DNA from: Massilia aurea
GTDB lineage: Bacteria; Pseudomonadota; Gammaproteobacteria; Burkholderiales; Burkholderiaceae_D
Direction: 5' to 3'
Length of the DNA stretch: 64,000 nucleotides
Assembly (NCBI RefSeq): GCF_024753205.1
Contig: NZ_JANUGZ010000003.1
Location: 248,001 to 312,000, forward strand
Part shown: positions 55,258-62,555 of the stretch, one piece after another
How the letters are laid out: every line of letters starts with the position of its first letter
Position numbering within the stretch: the first letter of the stretch is position 1
Position numbers and translations under genes: made by a program
The notes under the pieces: model-generated
What the model saw: the letters and a program-made list of their open reading frames with translations, nothing else
The model's database searches: none
Told to the model about the DNA's origin: nothing

Positions 55258-56028
55258 TCAGGCGAAATCGGGCGTGATCAGGTCGATGCGGTCGGTGCAG
55301 AAAGCGTCCACACCCCACGCCAGCAGTTCGCGCGCGCGGCCGGCATCGTTGACGGTGTAGCAGAACAGGCCGTAGCCGGCGTCCTTGACGGCGCGTGCCT
55401 GCTGCCGGCTCAGGTGCAAGTGGTTGGTATGGATGGCGCGCGCGCCGAGCGCCTGCGCCCGCGCCTGCCAATCGGCGCCGAGCGCGCTGATGAGACAGGC
55501 GCGCGGCAGGGTCGGGGCCGCCGCCTGGGCCGCGGCCAGTGCGACGTCGCTGAATGACGACAATAACGGCAACGCGGCCGGGTCGCCGGACGCGAGCGCG
55601 TCAGCGAACAGCGCGGCTGCCATCTGCGCCACGACGCAGCCCGTCTCCGGTTCGTAGCCGGGCGCCGGCTTGATCTCGATATTCATCCAGATGCCGTGGG
55701 CCATGCACAGGCGCGCAAAGGCGTCGAACAGTGGCACCGGCTCGCCCGCGAACGCCGGGCCGAACCAGCTGCCGGCATCCATCGCGGCCAGATCCAGCGC
55801 ATCGTGCTCGAACACGCTGCCGCTGCCCCGGACCGTGCGGCCCAGGCCGGGGTCGTGCAGCACCACCGCGACGCCGTCGCGTGCCAGCATGACGTCGAAC
55901 TCGATCGCGCGAAAGCCCGCCGCCATGCCGCAGCGCAAGCCGGCCACCGTGTTTTCGGGCGCGAGCGTGCCGCCGCCACGGTGCGCGAGGATGCGGGGCC
56001 ACGGCCACACGGGATCGTTTTTCATCAT
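55258..56028 (-). CDS. Glycerophosphodiester phosphodiesterase (UgpQ-like)
   Basis: A 256-residue TIM-barrel enzyme. ILAHRGGGTLAPENT gives the catalytic His, FDVMLARDGVAVVLHD the metal Glu/Asp and second His, and IWMNIEIKP the later metal Glu. It has no signal peptide, so it is cytoplasmic like UgpQ, releasing glycerol-3-phosphate from phospholipid head-group diesters. It starts inside the stop of the DUF1294 gene (ATGATGA overlap) and so is translationally coupled to it. Confidence 0.94.
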   Translation of the reverse strand: MMKNDPVWPWPRILAHRGGGTLAPENTVAGLRCGMAAGFRAIEFDVMLARDGVAVVLHDPGLGRTVRGSGSVFEHDALDLAAMDAGSWFGPAFAGEPVPLFDAFARLCMAHGIWMNIEIKPAPGYEPETGCVVAQMAAALFADALASGDPAALPLLSSFSDVALAAAQAAAPTLPRACLISALGADWQARAQALGARAIHTNHLHLSRQQARAVKDAGYGLFCYTVNDAGRARELLAWGVDAFCTDRIDLITPDFA

Positions 56029-56375
56029 GCGGCGTTCGGTTGACCGAAACGGTAGGCAAGGAATGCGAATACGGCCAGGTTCAGCGCCACCGTTGCCTGA
56101 AACTTCCATTGGAACGATTGCTTGCTGGTCTTGTGGCGCAGCCACTGTTGCGCCAGCACGGCGCCGGGCCAGCCACCGATCAGACCCAGCAGCAGGAGCG
56201 TGGCTTCCGGCGTGCGCCAGGTGCTGGCGCGCGCAGCCGACTTGTCCATCGCGTAGGCCACGAAACAGGTCAGGCTGGTGACGAGATAGGCGGCGCCGAC
56301 GACCTGGGACATGTTCCAGGCCAGGCTGGCAAACAGGTACAGGAGGAGGAACACGGCGAGCGGGACGTAGGGCAT
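56025..56375 (-). CDS. DUF1294 membrane protein
   Basis: A 116-residue protein with three or four membrane helices. It has the DUF1294 signature: AMDKSAARASTWRTPEATLLLLGLIGGWPGA followed by QQWLRHKTSKQSFQWKF. In other bacteria DUF1294 is often fused to a cold-shock domain; that domain is absent here. The function is unknown. It forms a two-gene operon with the glycerophosphodiesterase. Confidence 0.9.
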   Translation of the reverse strand: MPYVPLAVFLLLYLFASLAWNMSQVVGAAYLVTSLTCFVAYAMDKSAARASTWRTPEATLLLLGLIGGWPGAVLAQQWLRHKTSKQSFQWKFQATVALNLAVFAFLAYRFGQPNAA

Positions 56376-56467
56376 GCCGACAGCTTACCGGTCGCGGCAC
56401 TGTCGTGTCCACTTGGCAAATAGATGCAGCGCTACCCTTTCCTGCGTAACACCCACGTAACGATCAC

Positions 56468-56509
56468 AGAGCGCAGAGCGCAGAACGCAGATCACAGAGC
56501 GCAGATCGT
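56468..56509. repeat. Tandem seven-base repeat upstream of the DUF3597 gene
   Basis: Six consecutive heptamers are variants of AGAGCGC: three exact, one AGAACGC, one AGATCAC and one AGATCGT. The array lies 100 bases ahead of the start codon and in a likely promoter region. Confidence 0.8.
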
Positions 56510-56609
56510 TGATGATCGATGCACCGTGGGTTCGTCATCGTACAGAGCGGTACATATCAAAACGCCTACGCTGGTCATCCATCCCGGCAATCACCCAGCA
56601 GGAGAACAC

Positions 56610-57572
56610 ATGGCTTTTGATTTAGGTAATTTGTTGCAGCAATATCTTGGTGGCGCAGGCGCCGCCAGCACCAACGGCAATGCTGCCGCCGACTTCGACC
56701 AGGTAGCGCAGAACGCGCCCCGGGCCAGCGTCGCGCAAGGCATCGCGAGCGCACTGCGCTCCGACCAGACCCCACCGTTCCCGCAAATGGTCAGCCAGCT
56801 GTTTGGCCAGAGCGACCAGAACCAGCGCGCCGGCATGCTGAACAGCTTGCTGGGCGGCGCAGGCGGCGGCGTGCTGTCATCGGTCGCCGGTGGCGCACTG
56901 AGCAAGATCTTCGGCAACAATGTGCCAACGCAGGTCACGCCTGAACAGGCAGCGCAGGTCTCGCCAGAGCAAATACAGGAACTGGCTGAAAAAGCACAAC
57001 AGCAGAATCCCGGCATCGTCGATCGCATGAGCGACTTCTACGCCGAGCATCCGACGCTGATCAAGGCAGCCGGGGGCGCCGCCCTGGCCGTCGCACTGGG
57101 CTACATGGCAAACAATATCCGTAATCAATCACCAGAAAAGGAGGGTCCCGTGGGTATCCTGAGCAACATCTTCCATAAAATTTTCCCAGGCAAAAAAGAC
57201 GCAGCACCGGCGGCAACGCCAACGGCTGCACCTGCTGCCCCGACCGCAGCACCGGCAGCACCAACGGCCGCCGCACCAGCAGCAGCGCCAGCGCCAGCAG
57301 CAGCGCCAGCCCAGCCAGTCGACGTCGAGCAAGTCCTGAACGGCATGCTCGCCTCGTCGGGTCAGCAACTGAACTGGCGTTCGTCGATCGTCGACCTGCT
57401 CAAGCTGCTCGGTCTGGACAGCAGCCTGCAGTCGCGCAAGGAACTCGCCGCTGAGCTGAGCTACACGGGCGACATGAACGATTCGGCCAAGATGAACATC
57501 TGGCTGCACCGCCAGGTCATGAACAAGCTGGCGGCCAATGGCGGCAAGGTGCCAGCTGACCTGCGTGACTGA
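56610..57572 (+). CDS. DUF3597 protein with an N-terminal domain fused in frame
   Basis: A 320-residue protein. Residues 1-175 form a helical part (DLGNLLQQYLGG, MVSQLFGQSDQNQRAGMLNSLLGG, a Gly-rich AGGGVLSSVAGG and one hydrophobic helix near 152-167). From residue 181 a DUF3597 protein begins (GILSNIFHKIFPGKK), with an Ala/Pro linker and the domain itself at about 235-320 (VDVEQVLNGMLASSGQQLNWRSSIVDLLKLLGLDSS). An ideal ribosome site precedes an in-frame GTG at 57150, so the DUF3597 part may also be made alone. GGAGAA stands six bases before ATG 56610. The function is unknown. Confidence 0.82.
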   Translation: MAFDLGNLLQQYLGGAGAASTNGNAAADFDQVAQNAPRASVAQGIASALRSDQTPPFPQMVSQLFGQSDQNQRAGMLNSLLGGAGGGVLSSVAGGALSKIFGNNVPTQVTPEQAAQVSPEQIQELAEKAQQQNPGIVDRMSDFYAEHPTLIKAAGGAALAVALGYMANNIRNQSPEKEGPVGILSNIFHKIFPGKKDAAPAATPTAAPAAPTAAPAAPTAAAPAAAPAPAAAPAQPVDVEQVLNGMLASSGQQLNWRSSIVDLLKLLGLDSSLQSRKELAAELSYTGDMNDSAKMNIWLHRQVMNKLAANGGKVPADLRD

Positions 57573-57597
57573 TACCCCGTAGCGCGCACTCCACTAA

Positions 57598-57629
57598 ACC
57601 GCAACCGGCCCCGCCGGCTGCGGTTTTTT
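57598..57629 (+). terminator. Terminator of the DUF3597 gene
   Basis: An interrupted ten-base-pair stem (CCGCA..CCGGC with GCCGG..TGCGG, 57599-57623) is followed by six T. Confidence 0.85.
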
Positions 57630-57632
57630 CAT

Positions 57633-58682
57633 TCAGTCTTCCAGTGTCGTGTTGGCCGCCGCGCCGCACGCGAAGCAGAAGCGCGCAAACGCATTCTTGC
57701 GCGTTGTGCAGGCAGTGCAGCGGTTGAACAGGCCGATGCCACAGTGCGGACAGAAATCGTTCTTGCCATCCTTCAGGTCGACCGCCCGCTCGCACCCGGG
57801 ACACAGGCTTTTCGCCAGCCGGGTCTGGGCCACGTCATAGCGCATCCCCTGGCGCCGCTCGGCATCGGGCAAGGCTTCGGCCAGTTTCTGGCGCGCCAGG
57901 TATCCCTGCAACCACCGGATCGCATAGCGCCCCGCAACGACCGTCAGGATGATGCCGACGATGTAGCGCACGTACCCGCCATAGCTCGGCAGATACGGCA
58001 CCAGCTCGAAAAAGAACGTGAATAGCGCAAACAGGATGAAGCCCCAGGCGAACGGCCAGTCGGGCGTCTTGCGCTTGTGCTTGAACAGCCAGCCGGCCAC
58101 CAGCAACAGCGGCAGGGTCAGCGCGAGCCGATAGCCAAACACGCGAAGATCGCGCGCAGTCTGCGCTTCAAACAACGCCGTCTCGGCAGGCTCTTCCAGC
58201 GCACGCCAACGGTTGCCGGCGCGCTCCCCGGCCTGGGTTGCATCGAGCAGCGTCTGCTGTTCAGCCTCGACTGCTGCAAGCGCCGTGCGCTCGGCGCTTG
58301 CGAGCGCATCGAGTGCTTCGGTACGCTTGATTAATTCCGGATCCTGCTCGGGCCGCGCCGTTACCTGCCGCGTCGCCAGCCAGTTGCCGAACGTCTCGCG
58401 TGCCGAGGCAGTATTCGCGCTGGCCACCGTGTGCTTCTGGGTCGCCTGCTCCAGGCGCGACTGCGCCTGTTCCTGCGCTTTGTGCGCTGCTTCCCGCTCG
58501 GCTTGCACGCTGGCCAATTGGGCCGGGTCCATGAACTGCTCGAGCGTCAGTGGCTCTTCAACATCGCGCACGTTCTGCACGATCAGGCTGCCAAGCCCGA
58601 TCAAAAAGCCGGCAAACACGAACGCAACGAGCCACAGGGCGCGCTGCATCCATTTTTCAGTCAGGCGCAAGCCTTTGCTCAT
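57633..58682 (-). CDS. Membrane protein with coiled coil and C-terminal zinc ribbons
   Basis: A 349-residue protein. Helix 1 is at about 13-35. An Ala/Glu/Gln-rich coiled-coil segment spans about 50-170. Three further hydrophobic helices lie at about 187-275. A cytoplasmic tail has two four-Cys zinc-ribbon motifs: CPGCERAVDLKDGKNDFCPHC, then CTACTTRKNAFARFCFAC. I cannot name a family with confidence. The topology resembles membrane-anchored zinc-ribbon proteins of unknown role. GGGAG stands before ATG 58682; the longer frame to 58706 lacks one. Confidence 0.75.
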   Translation of the reverse strand: MSKGLRLTEKWMQRALWLVAFVFAGFLIGLGSLIVQNVRDVEEPLTLEQFMDPAQLASVQAEREAAHKAQEQAQSRLEQATQKHTVASANTASARETFGNWLATRQVTARPEQDPELIKRTEALDALASAERTALAAVEAEQQTLLDATQAGERAGNRWRALEEPAETALFEAQTARDLRVFGYRLALTLPLLLVAGWLFKHKRKTPDWPFAWGFILFALFTFFFELVPYLPSYGGYVRYIVGIILTVVAGRYAIRWLQGYLARQKLAEALPDAERRQGMRYDVAQTRLAKSLCPGCERAVDLKDGKNDFCPHCGIGLFNRCTACTTRKNAFARFCFACGAAANTTLED

Positions 58683-58810
58683 GATGCACTCCCGGTTGAT
58701 GGACAAGCACGCAGCTTGCCATCCCCGGGGGCTTTCTACTACTCACAGTTACGATAGCCTTGCGCTGCGCTACCACCGGCATCGCCGCGCGATACCGGTC
58801 AGACGCAAGA

Positions 58811-59872
58811 TCAGAAGTACGACAGCCCCAGCGCCTTCTTGACCTCGTCGGTCGTCGCCGCCGCGACTTCACGCGCCTTCATCGTGCCTTCCTTCAGCAT
58901 CTGCATGACGTAAGCCGGGTCTTTCGCGAACTCTTCACGGCGCGTGCGGATCGGCGCCAGCATGTCTTGCAGGATGCCTTCGAGGCGCTTCTTGACGATG
59001 CTGTCGCCCAGGCCGCCGCGCTGGTAATGCGCCTTCATCTCGGCCAGGCCATCCTTGTCGGTATCGAACGCGTCCAGGTAGGTGAAGGCGACGTTGCCTT
59101 CGATGTGGCCCGGATCGGAAACCTTCAGGTGCAGCGGGTCGGTGTAGACGTTCCTGACGGCGGCGCGGATCTCGTCAGGGCTGGCGCCCAGGTTGATCGT
59201 GTTGCCCAGCGACTTGCTCATCTTGGCCTTGCCATCGATGCCCGGCAGACGCCCCACTTCGGGCACAAAGGCCTTGGCTTCGACCAGGATGTCGCGCCCG
59301 ACGATGCGGTTGAACTTGCGCACGATCTCGTTGCACTGCTCGATCATCGGAATCTGGTCTTCACCCACCGGCACCATGTTCGCCTTGAATGCGGTGATGT
59401 CGGCAGCCTGACTGGCCGGGTAGGTCAAAAAGCCCGCCGGGATGTCGCGCTCGAAGCCACGCAGGACGATTTCGGCCTTGACGGTCGGGTTGCGCTCGAG
59501 GCGCGCGACGGTCACGAGGTTCAGGTAATAGAACGTCAGCTCGGTCAGCTCGGGGATTTGCGACTGGATGAACACGGTCGTCTTGGCCGGATCGATCCCG
59601 ACAGCAAGGTAATCGAGCGCCACTTCGACCACATTCCGGTGTACCTTACCCAAGTCATCCATATTGTCGGTCATGGCCTGCGAGTCGGCGAGCATGACGA
59701 ACTGACGGTATTGATGCTGGTAAGCCACGCGATCGCGTAGGCTGCCAACGAAGTGGCCCAGGTGCAGCGGGCCCGTCGGCCGGTCACCGGTGAGGATGAT
59801 CGAGTTGGCAGCCGGCGTTGCTACGGCAGCGGTGGCAGTATCGGTAGAAGTATTTGAAGTAGGCAGTGTCAT
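58811..59872 (-). CDS. trpS: Tryptophanyl-tRNA synthetase
   Basis: A 353-residue class I synthetase with HIGH-like [10 protein letters not shown] near residue 37 and KMSKSLGN near residue 219. It has the Trp-site block [11 protein letters not shown] and a characteristic [11 protein letters not shown] segment. The first 20 residues form a Thr/Ala-rich leader. AGGA is well spaced to ATG 59872; the frame to 59914 is open but lacks a site. It charges tRNA-Trp. It is a single-gene unit here. Confidence 0.97.
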   Translation of the reverse strand: MTLPTSNTSTDTATAAVATPAANSIILTGDRPTGPLHLGHFVGSLRDRVAYQHQYRQFVMLADSQAMTDNMDDLGKVHRNVVEVALDYLAVGIDPAKTTVFIQSQIPELTELTFYYLNLVTVARLERNPTVKAEIVLRGFERDIPAGFLTYPASQAADITAFKANMVPVGEDQIPMIEQCNEIVRKFNRIVGRDILVEAKAFVPEVGRLPGIDGKAKMSKSLGNTINLGASPDEIRAAVRNVYTDPLHLKVSDPGHIEGNVAFTYLDAFDTDKDGLAEMKAHYQRGGLGDSIVKKRLEGILQDMLAPIRTRREEFAKDPAYVMQMLKEGTMKAREVAAATTDEVKKALGLSYF

Positions 59873-60171
59873 CGAGGTTCCTGGTTCTATGCCCCGATCG
59901 CTGCGTATCAACAATGAACGCCGCCTGAATCGAGGCGGCTATGAAATGCACATCATTTCCCGTGGCCGCGCGCTGTCAGCGGCGCCACCAGGAAAGAAGA
60001 ATTGGATGTGCTTTCGGAAAGATCATGGACCGCATGGTTGCAGGTTGCCGCCGCGCTGTCAACCGCCACCCGGTCCGTGACTCGGCAGCAGGGCTCTCCC
60101 AACACAGCATAGATCAGTCAGAGCACTTCAGGTCGACCAGCTAGTTGCAATAATATTAAGGAACCAACGCC

Positions 60172-62499
60172 ATGAACAAGAGCACGAACAGCCAGAATCA
60201 CCAAGACCACCAGGACCACCCCCTCGAACTGTGGGGCGGCCTCGAATGCACCGTCAACCGCGTGCAGGACGCCTATTTCAGCCAGCTCGACCGCAACGGC
60301 CACACCGACCGGCCGTGCGACATCGAGCGCTTCGCCGGCCTGGGCATTCGCGCTATCCGTTATCCGATCCTGTGGGAACGCACGGCGCCGGATGGCCTCG
60401 AGCACGCCAACTGGCACTGGCCCGACGAACGCCTGAACGCGCTGCGCGCCGCCGGCGTCACGCCGATCGCCGGACTGGTCCACCACGGCAGCGGGCCGCG
60501 CCACACGAGCCTGGTCGACCCCGGTTTTGCAGAGGCACTGGCCGACTACGCCGGCGCCGTCGCCGCGCGCTATCCCTGGCTCGAGTACTACACCCCCGTC
60601 AACGAGATCTGCACGACGGCGCGCTTTGCCGGCCTGTACGGCGTCTGGTATCCGCACGGGCGCGACGACCGCACGTTCATCCAGGCGCTGCTGAATCAGT
60701 GCCGTGCCACCGTGCTGTCGATGCGCGCGATCCGCGCCGTCAATCCGGCTGCCAAGCTGATCCAGACCGACGATCTCGGCAAGACCTACAGCACGCCCGA
60801 ACTGAGCGACGTCGCCGAGTTCTACAACGAGCGCCGCTGGCTCGGCTGGGACCTGCTGTGCGGGATGGTCGTGCCCGACCACCCGTTGTGGAACTACCTG
60901 CTGCGCAATGGCGCCGATGCCGCCGAGATCCTCTGGTTCCGCGACAACCCGTGCCCGCCCGACATCATCGGCTGCAATTACTACGTCACGAGCGAGCGCT
61001 GGCTCGACCATCGCCCGGAGCGCTATCCGGCGCATCACCGCGGCATGGCCGACGACCTCCCGTGCGCCGACGTCGAAGCCTCGCGCGTGCTGGCCACGCC
61101 CACACCCGGCATCGCCCCGCTGCTGCAGGAGATCTGGGAACGCTACGGCATCCCGCTGGCGATCACCGAAGCGCACATCGACGCCAACCGCGAAGACCAG
61201 CTGCGCTGGCTGCTTGAAATCTGGGAAGCCGCGCAGGGGTCGCGCGCCAACGGCGTCGACGTGCGCGCCGTGACCGTCTGGGCGCTGCTCGGGTCATTCG
61301 ACTGGAACTGTCTCGTTACCGCAGAGAACGGCTATTACGAACCGGGCCCGCTCGACGTGCGCTCGCCGCTGCCGCGCCGCACCGCGCTGGCCACGATGAT
61401 GAATGAACTGGCTGCCGGCGAGCCGCTGTCGCACCCGGTGCTGCGCGCGCAGGGCTGGTGGCGCCGCCCGGGCCGCTTCGTCTGCCAACCCATTGCCACG
61501 CCAGACACGGTCACGTCCACCGCCACCGACGGGCACCGCGTGGTCGACACGAGCGCCCCGCCGATCCTGATCCTGGGCGCCACCGGCACGCTGGGCCGCG
61601 CCTTTGCCCGCATCTGCGAAAAGCGCAACCTGGCGCACCGCCTGCTGTCGCGCCAGGACATGGACATCGCCGATCAGGAATCGGTCGAGCGCGCACTGGC
61701 CCGCTACAAGCCATGGGCCGTGATCAATACCTGTGGCTACGTGCGCGTGGACGACGCCGAAAACGAACTCGAGCACTGCATGCGCGAAAACACCGTGGGC
61801 GCGGCGACGCTGGCCGCCGCCTGCGCGCAGCATGGCATCCACCTGACGACGTTCTCAAGCGACCTCGTGTTCGATGGCAGCAATGAGCGGCCGTATGTCG
61901 AATCCGATCCGGTCGCGCCGCTGGGCGTGTACGGGCGCAGCAAGGCCGAGGCCGAGCGCGTGGTCCTGCTGAATCACCCGGGCGCGCTGGTCGTGCGCAC
62001 GAGCGCCTTCTTCGGACCGTGGGACGAGCACAACTTCGTCACCCAGGCGCTTGCTGCGCTGGAACGGGGTGACCCGTTCGTCGCGGCCGGCGACCTGACC
62101 GTGTCGCCGACCTTCGTGCCCGACCTGGTGCATGCGTGCCTGGACCTCGCGGTCGATGGCGAAGCGGGCATCTGGCACCTGGCCAACCAGGGCGAGCTGA
62201 CCTGGGCCGAGCTGGCGCGCCGCGCGGCCGAACTGGCCGGCATCGATGCAGGCAGTCTGGAATCAAAACCGGCCGAGGAATTCGGCTTCACGGCGCCGCG
62301 CCCGCGCTATTGCGCGCTCGCCAGCGAACGGGGCGCGCTGCTGCCGACGCTCGACGATGCACTGCGCCGCTACATCGACCTGCGCAATGCCGACCGTGAC
62401 GAACGGCGCGAGCTGGAGGCAGAAGCCGAACGGCGCCAGGACGTGGCGGGTGGCGAGCGCCAGGCCGAACTGGATGAGGCCATCCACTCGGGGACCTGA
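60172..62499 (+). CDS. Fusion of a GH1-like glycosidase and an RmlD-like nucleotide-sugar reductase
   Basis: A 775-residue two-domain protein. Residues 18-425 form a family 1 glycoside hydrolase-like barrel with the acid/base Glu145 in TPVNEI and the probable nucleophile Glu333 in AITEAH. Residues 463-745 form an RmlD-like extended SDR with GATGTLGRAF (469-478), the FSSDLVFDG block and a YGRSK catalytic Tyr/Lys pair (587, 591). The C-terminal 35 residues are charged. There is no signal peptide. Fusions like this are annotated in several Proteobacteria but their substrate is unsettled. AAGGAA stands eight bases before the ATG. It may be involved in making or trimming a deoxysugar glycan. Confidence 0.88.
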   Translation: MNKSTNSQNHQDHQDHPLELWGGLECTVNRVQDAYFSQLDRNGHTDRPCDIERFAGLGIRAIRYPILWERTAPDGLEHANWHWPDERLNALRAAGVTPIAGLVHHGSGPRHTSLVDPGFAEALADYAGAVAARYPWLEYYTPVNEICTTARFAGLYGVWYPHGRDDRTFIQALLNQCRATVLSMRAIRAVNPAAKLIQTDDLGKTYSTPELSDVAEFYNERRWLGWDLLCGMVVPDHPLWNYLLRNGADAAEILWFRDNPCPPDIIGCNYYVTSERWLDHRPERYPAHHRGMADDLPCADVEASRVLATPTPGIAPLLQEIWERYGIPLAITEAHIDANREDQLRWLLEIWEAAQGSRANGVDVRAVTVWALLGSFDWNCLVTAENGYYEPGPLDVRSPLPRRTALATMMNELAAGEPLSHPVLRAQGWWRRPGRFVCQPIATPDTVTSTATDGHRVVDTSAPPILILGATGTLGRAFARICEKRNLAHRLLSRQDMDIADQESVERALARYKPWAVINTCGYVRVDDAENELEHCMRENTVGAATLAAACAQHGIHLTTFSSDLVFDGSNERPYVESDPVAPLGVYGRSKAEAERVVLLNHPGALVVRTSAFFGPWDEHNFVTQALAALERGDPFVAAGDLTVSPTFVPDLVHACLDLAVDGEAGIWHLANQGELTWAELARRAAELAGIDAGSLESKPAEEFGFTAPRPRYCALASERGALLPTLDDALRRYIDLRNADRDERRELEAEAERRQDVAGGERQAELDEAIHSGT

Positions 62500-62513
62500 C
62501 CGGTCCGTGTGGT

Positions 62514-62537
62514 AGGGTTGGCGCTCGCGCCAACCCT
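62514..62537. terminator. Hairpin between the fusion gene and the antiporter gene
   Basis: A perfect ten-base-pair stem (AGGGTTGGCG at 62514-62523 with CGCCAACCCT at 62528-62537) has a CTCG loop but no T-run. It may slow or partly end transcription between two genes only 56 bases apart. Confidence 0.5.
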
Positions 62538-62555
62538 CCACGAACAGGTACTACC

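Noticed and set aside
55164..55260. A FliA (sigma-28) promoter for the flagellin gene
   Set aside because: TCAAGTAA on the minus strand resembles a -35 box, but no GCCGATAA-like -10 stands at the right distance.
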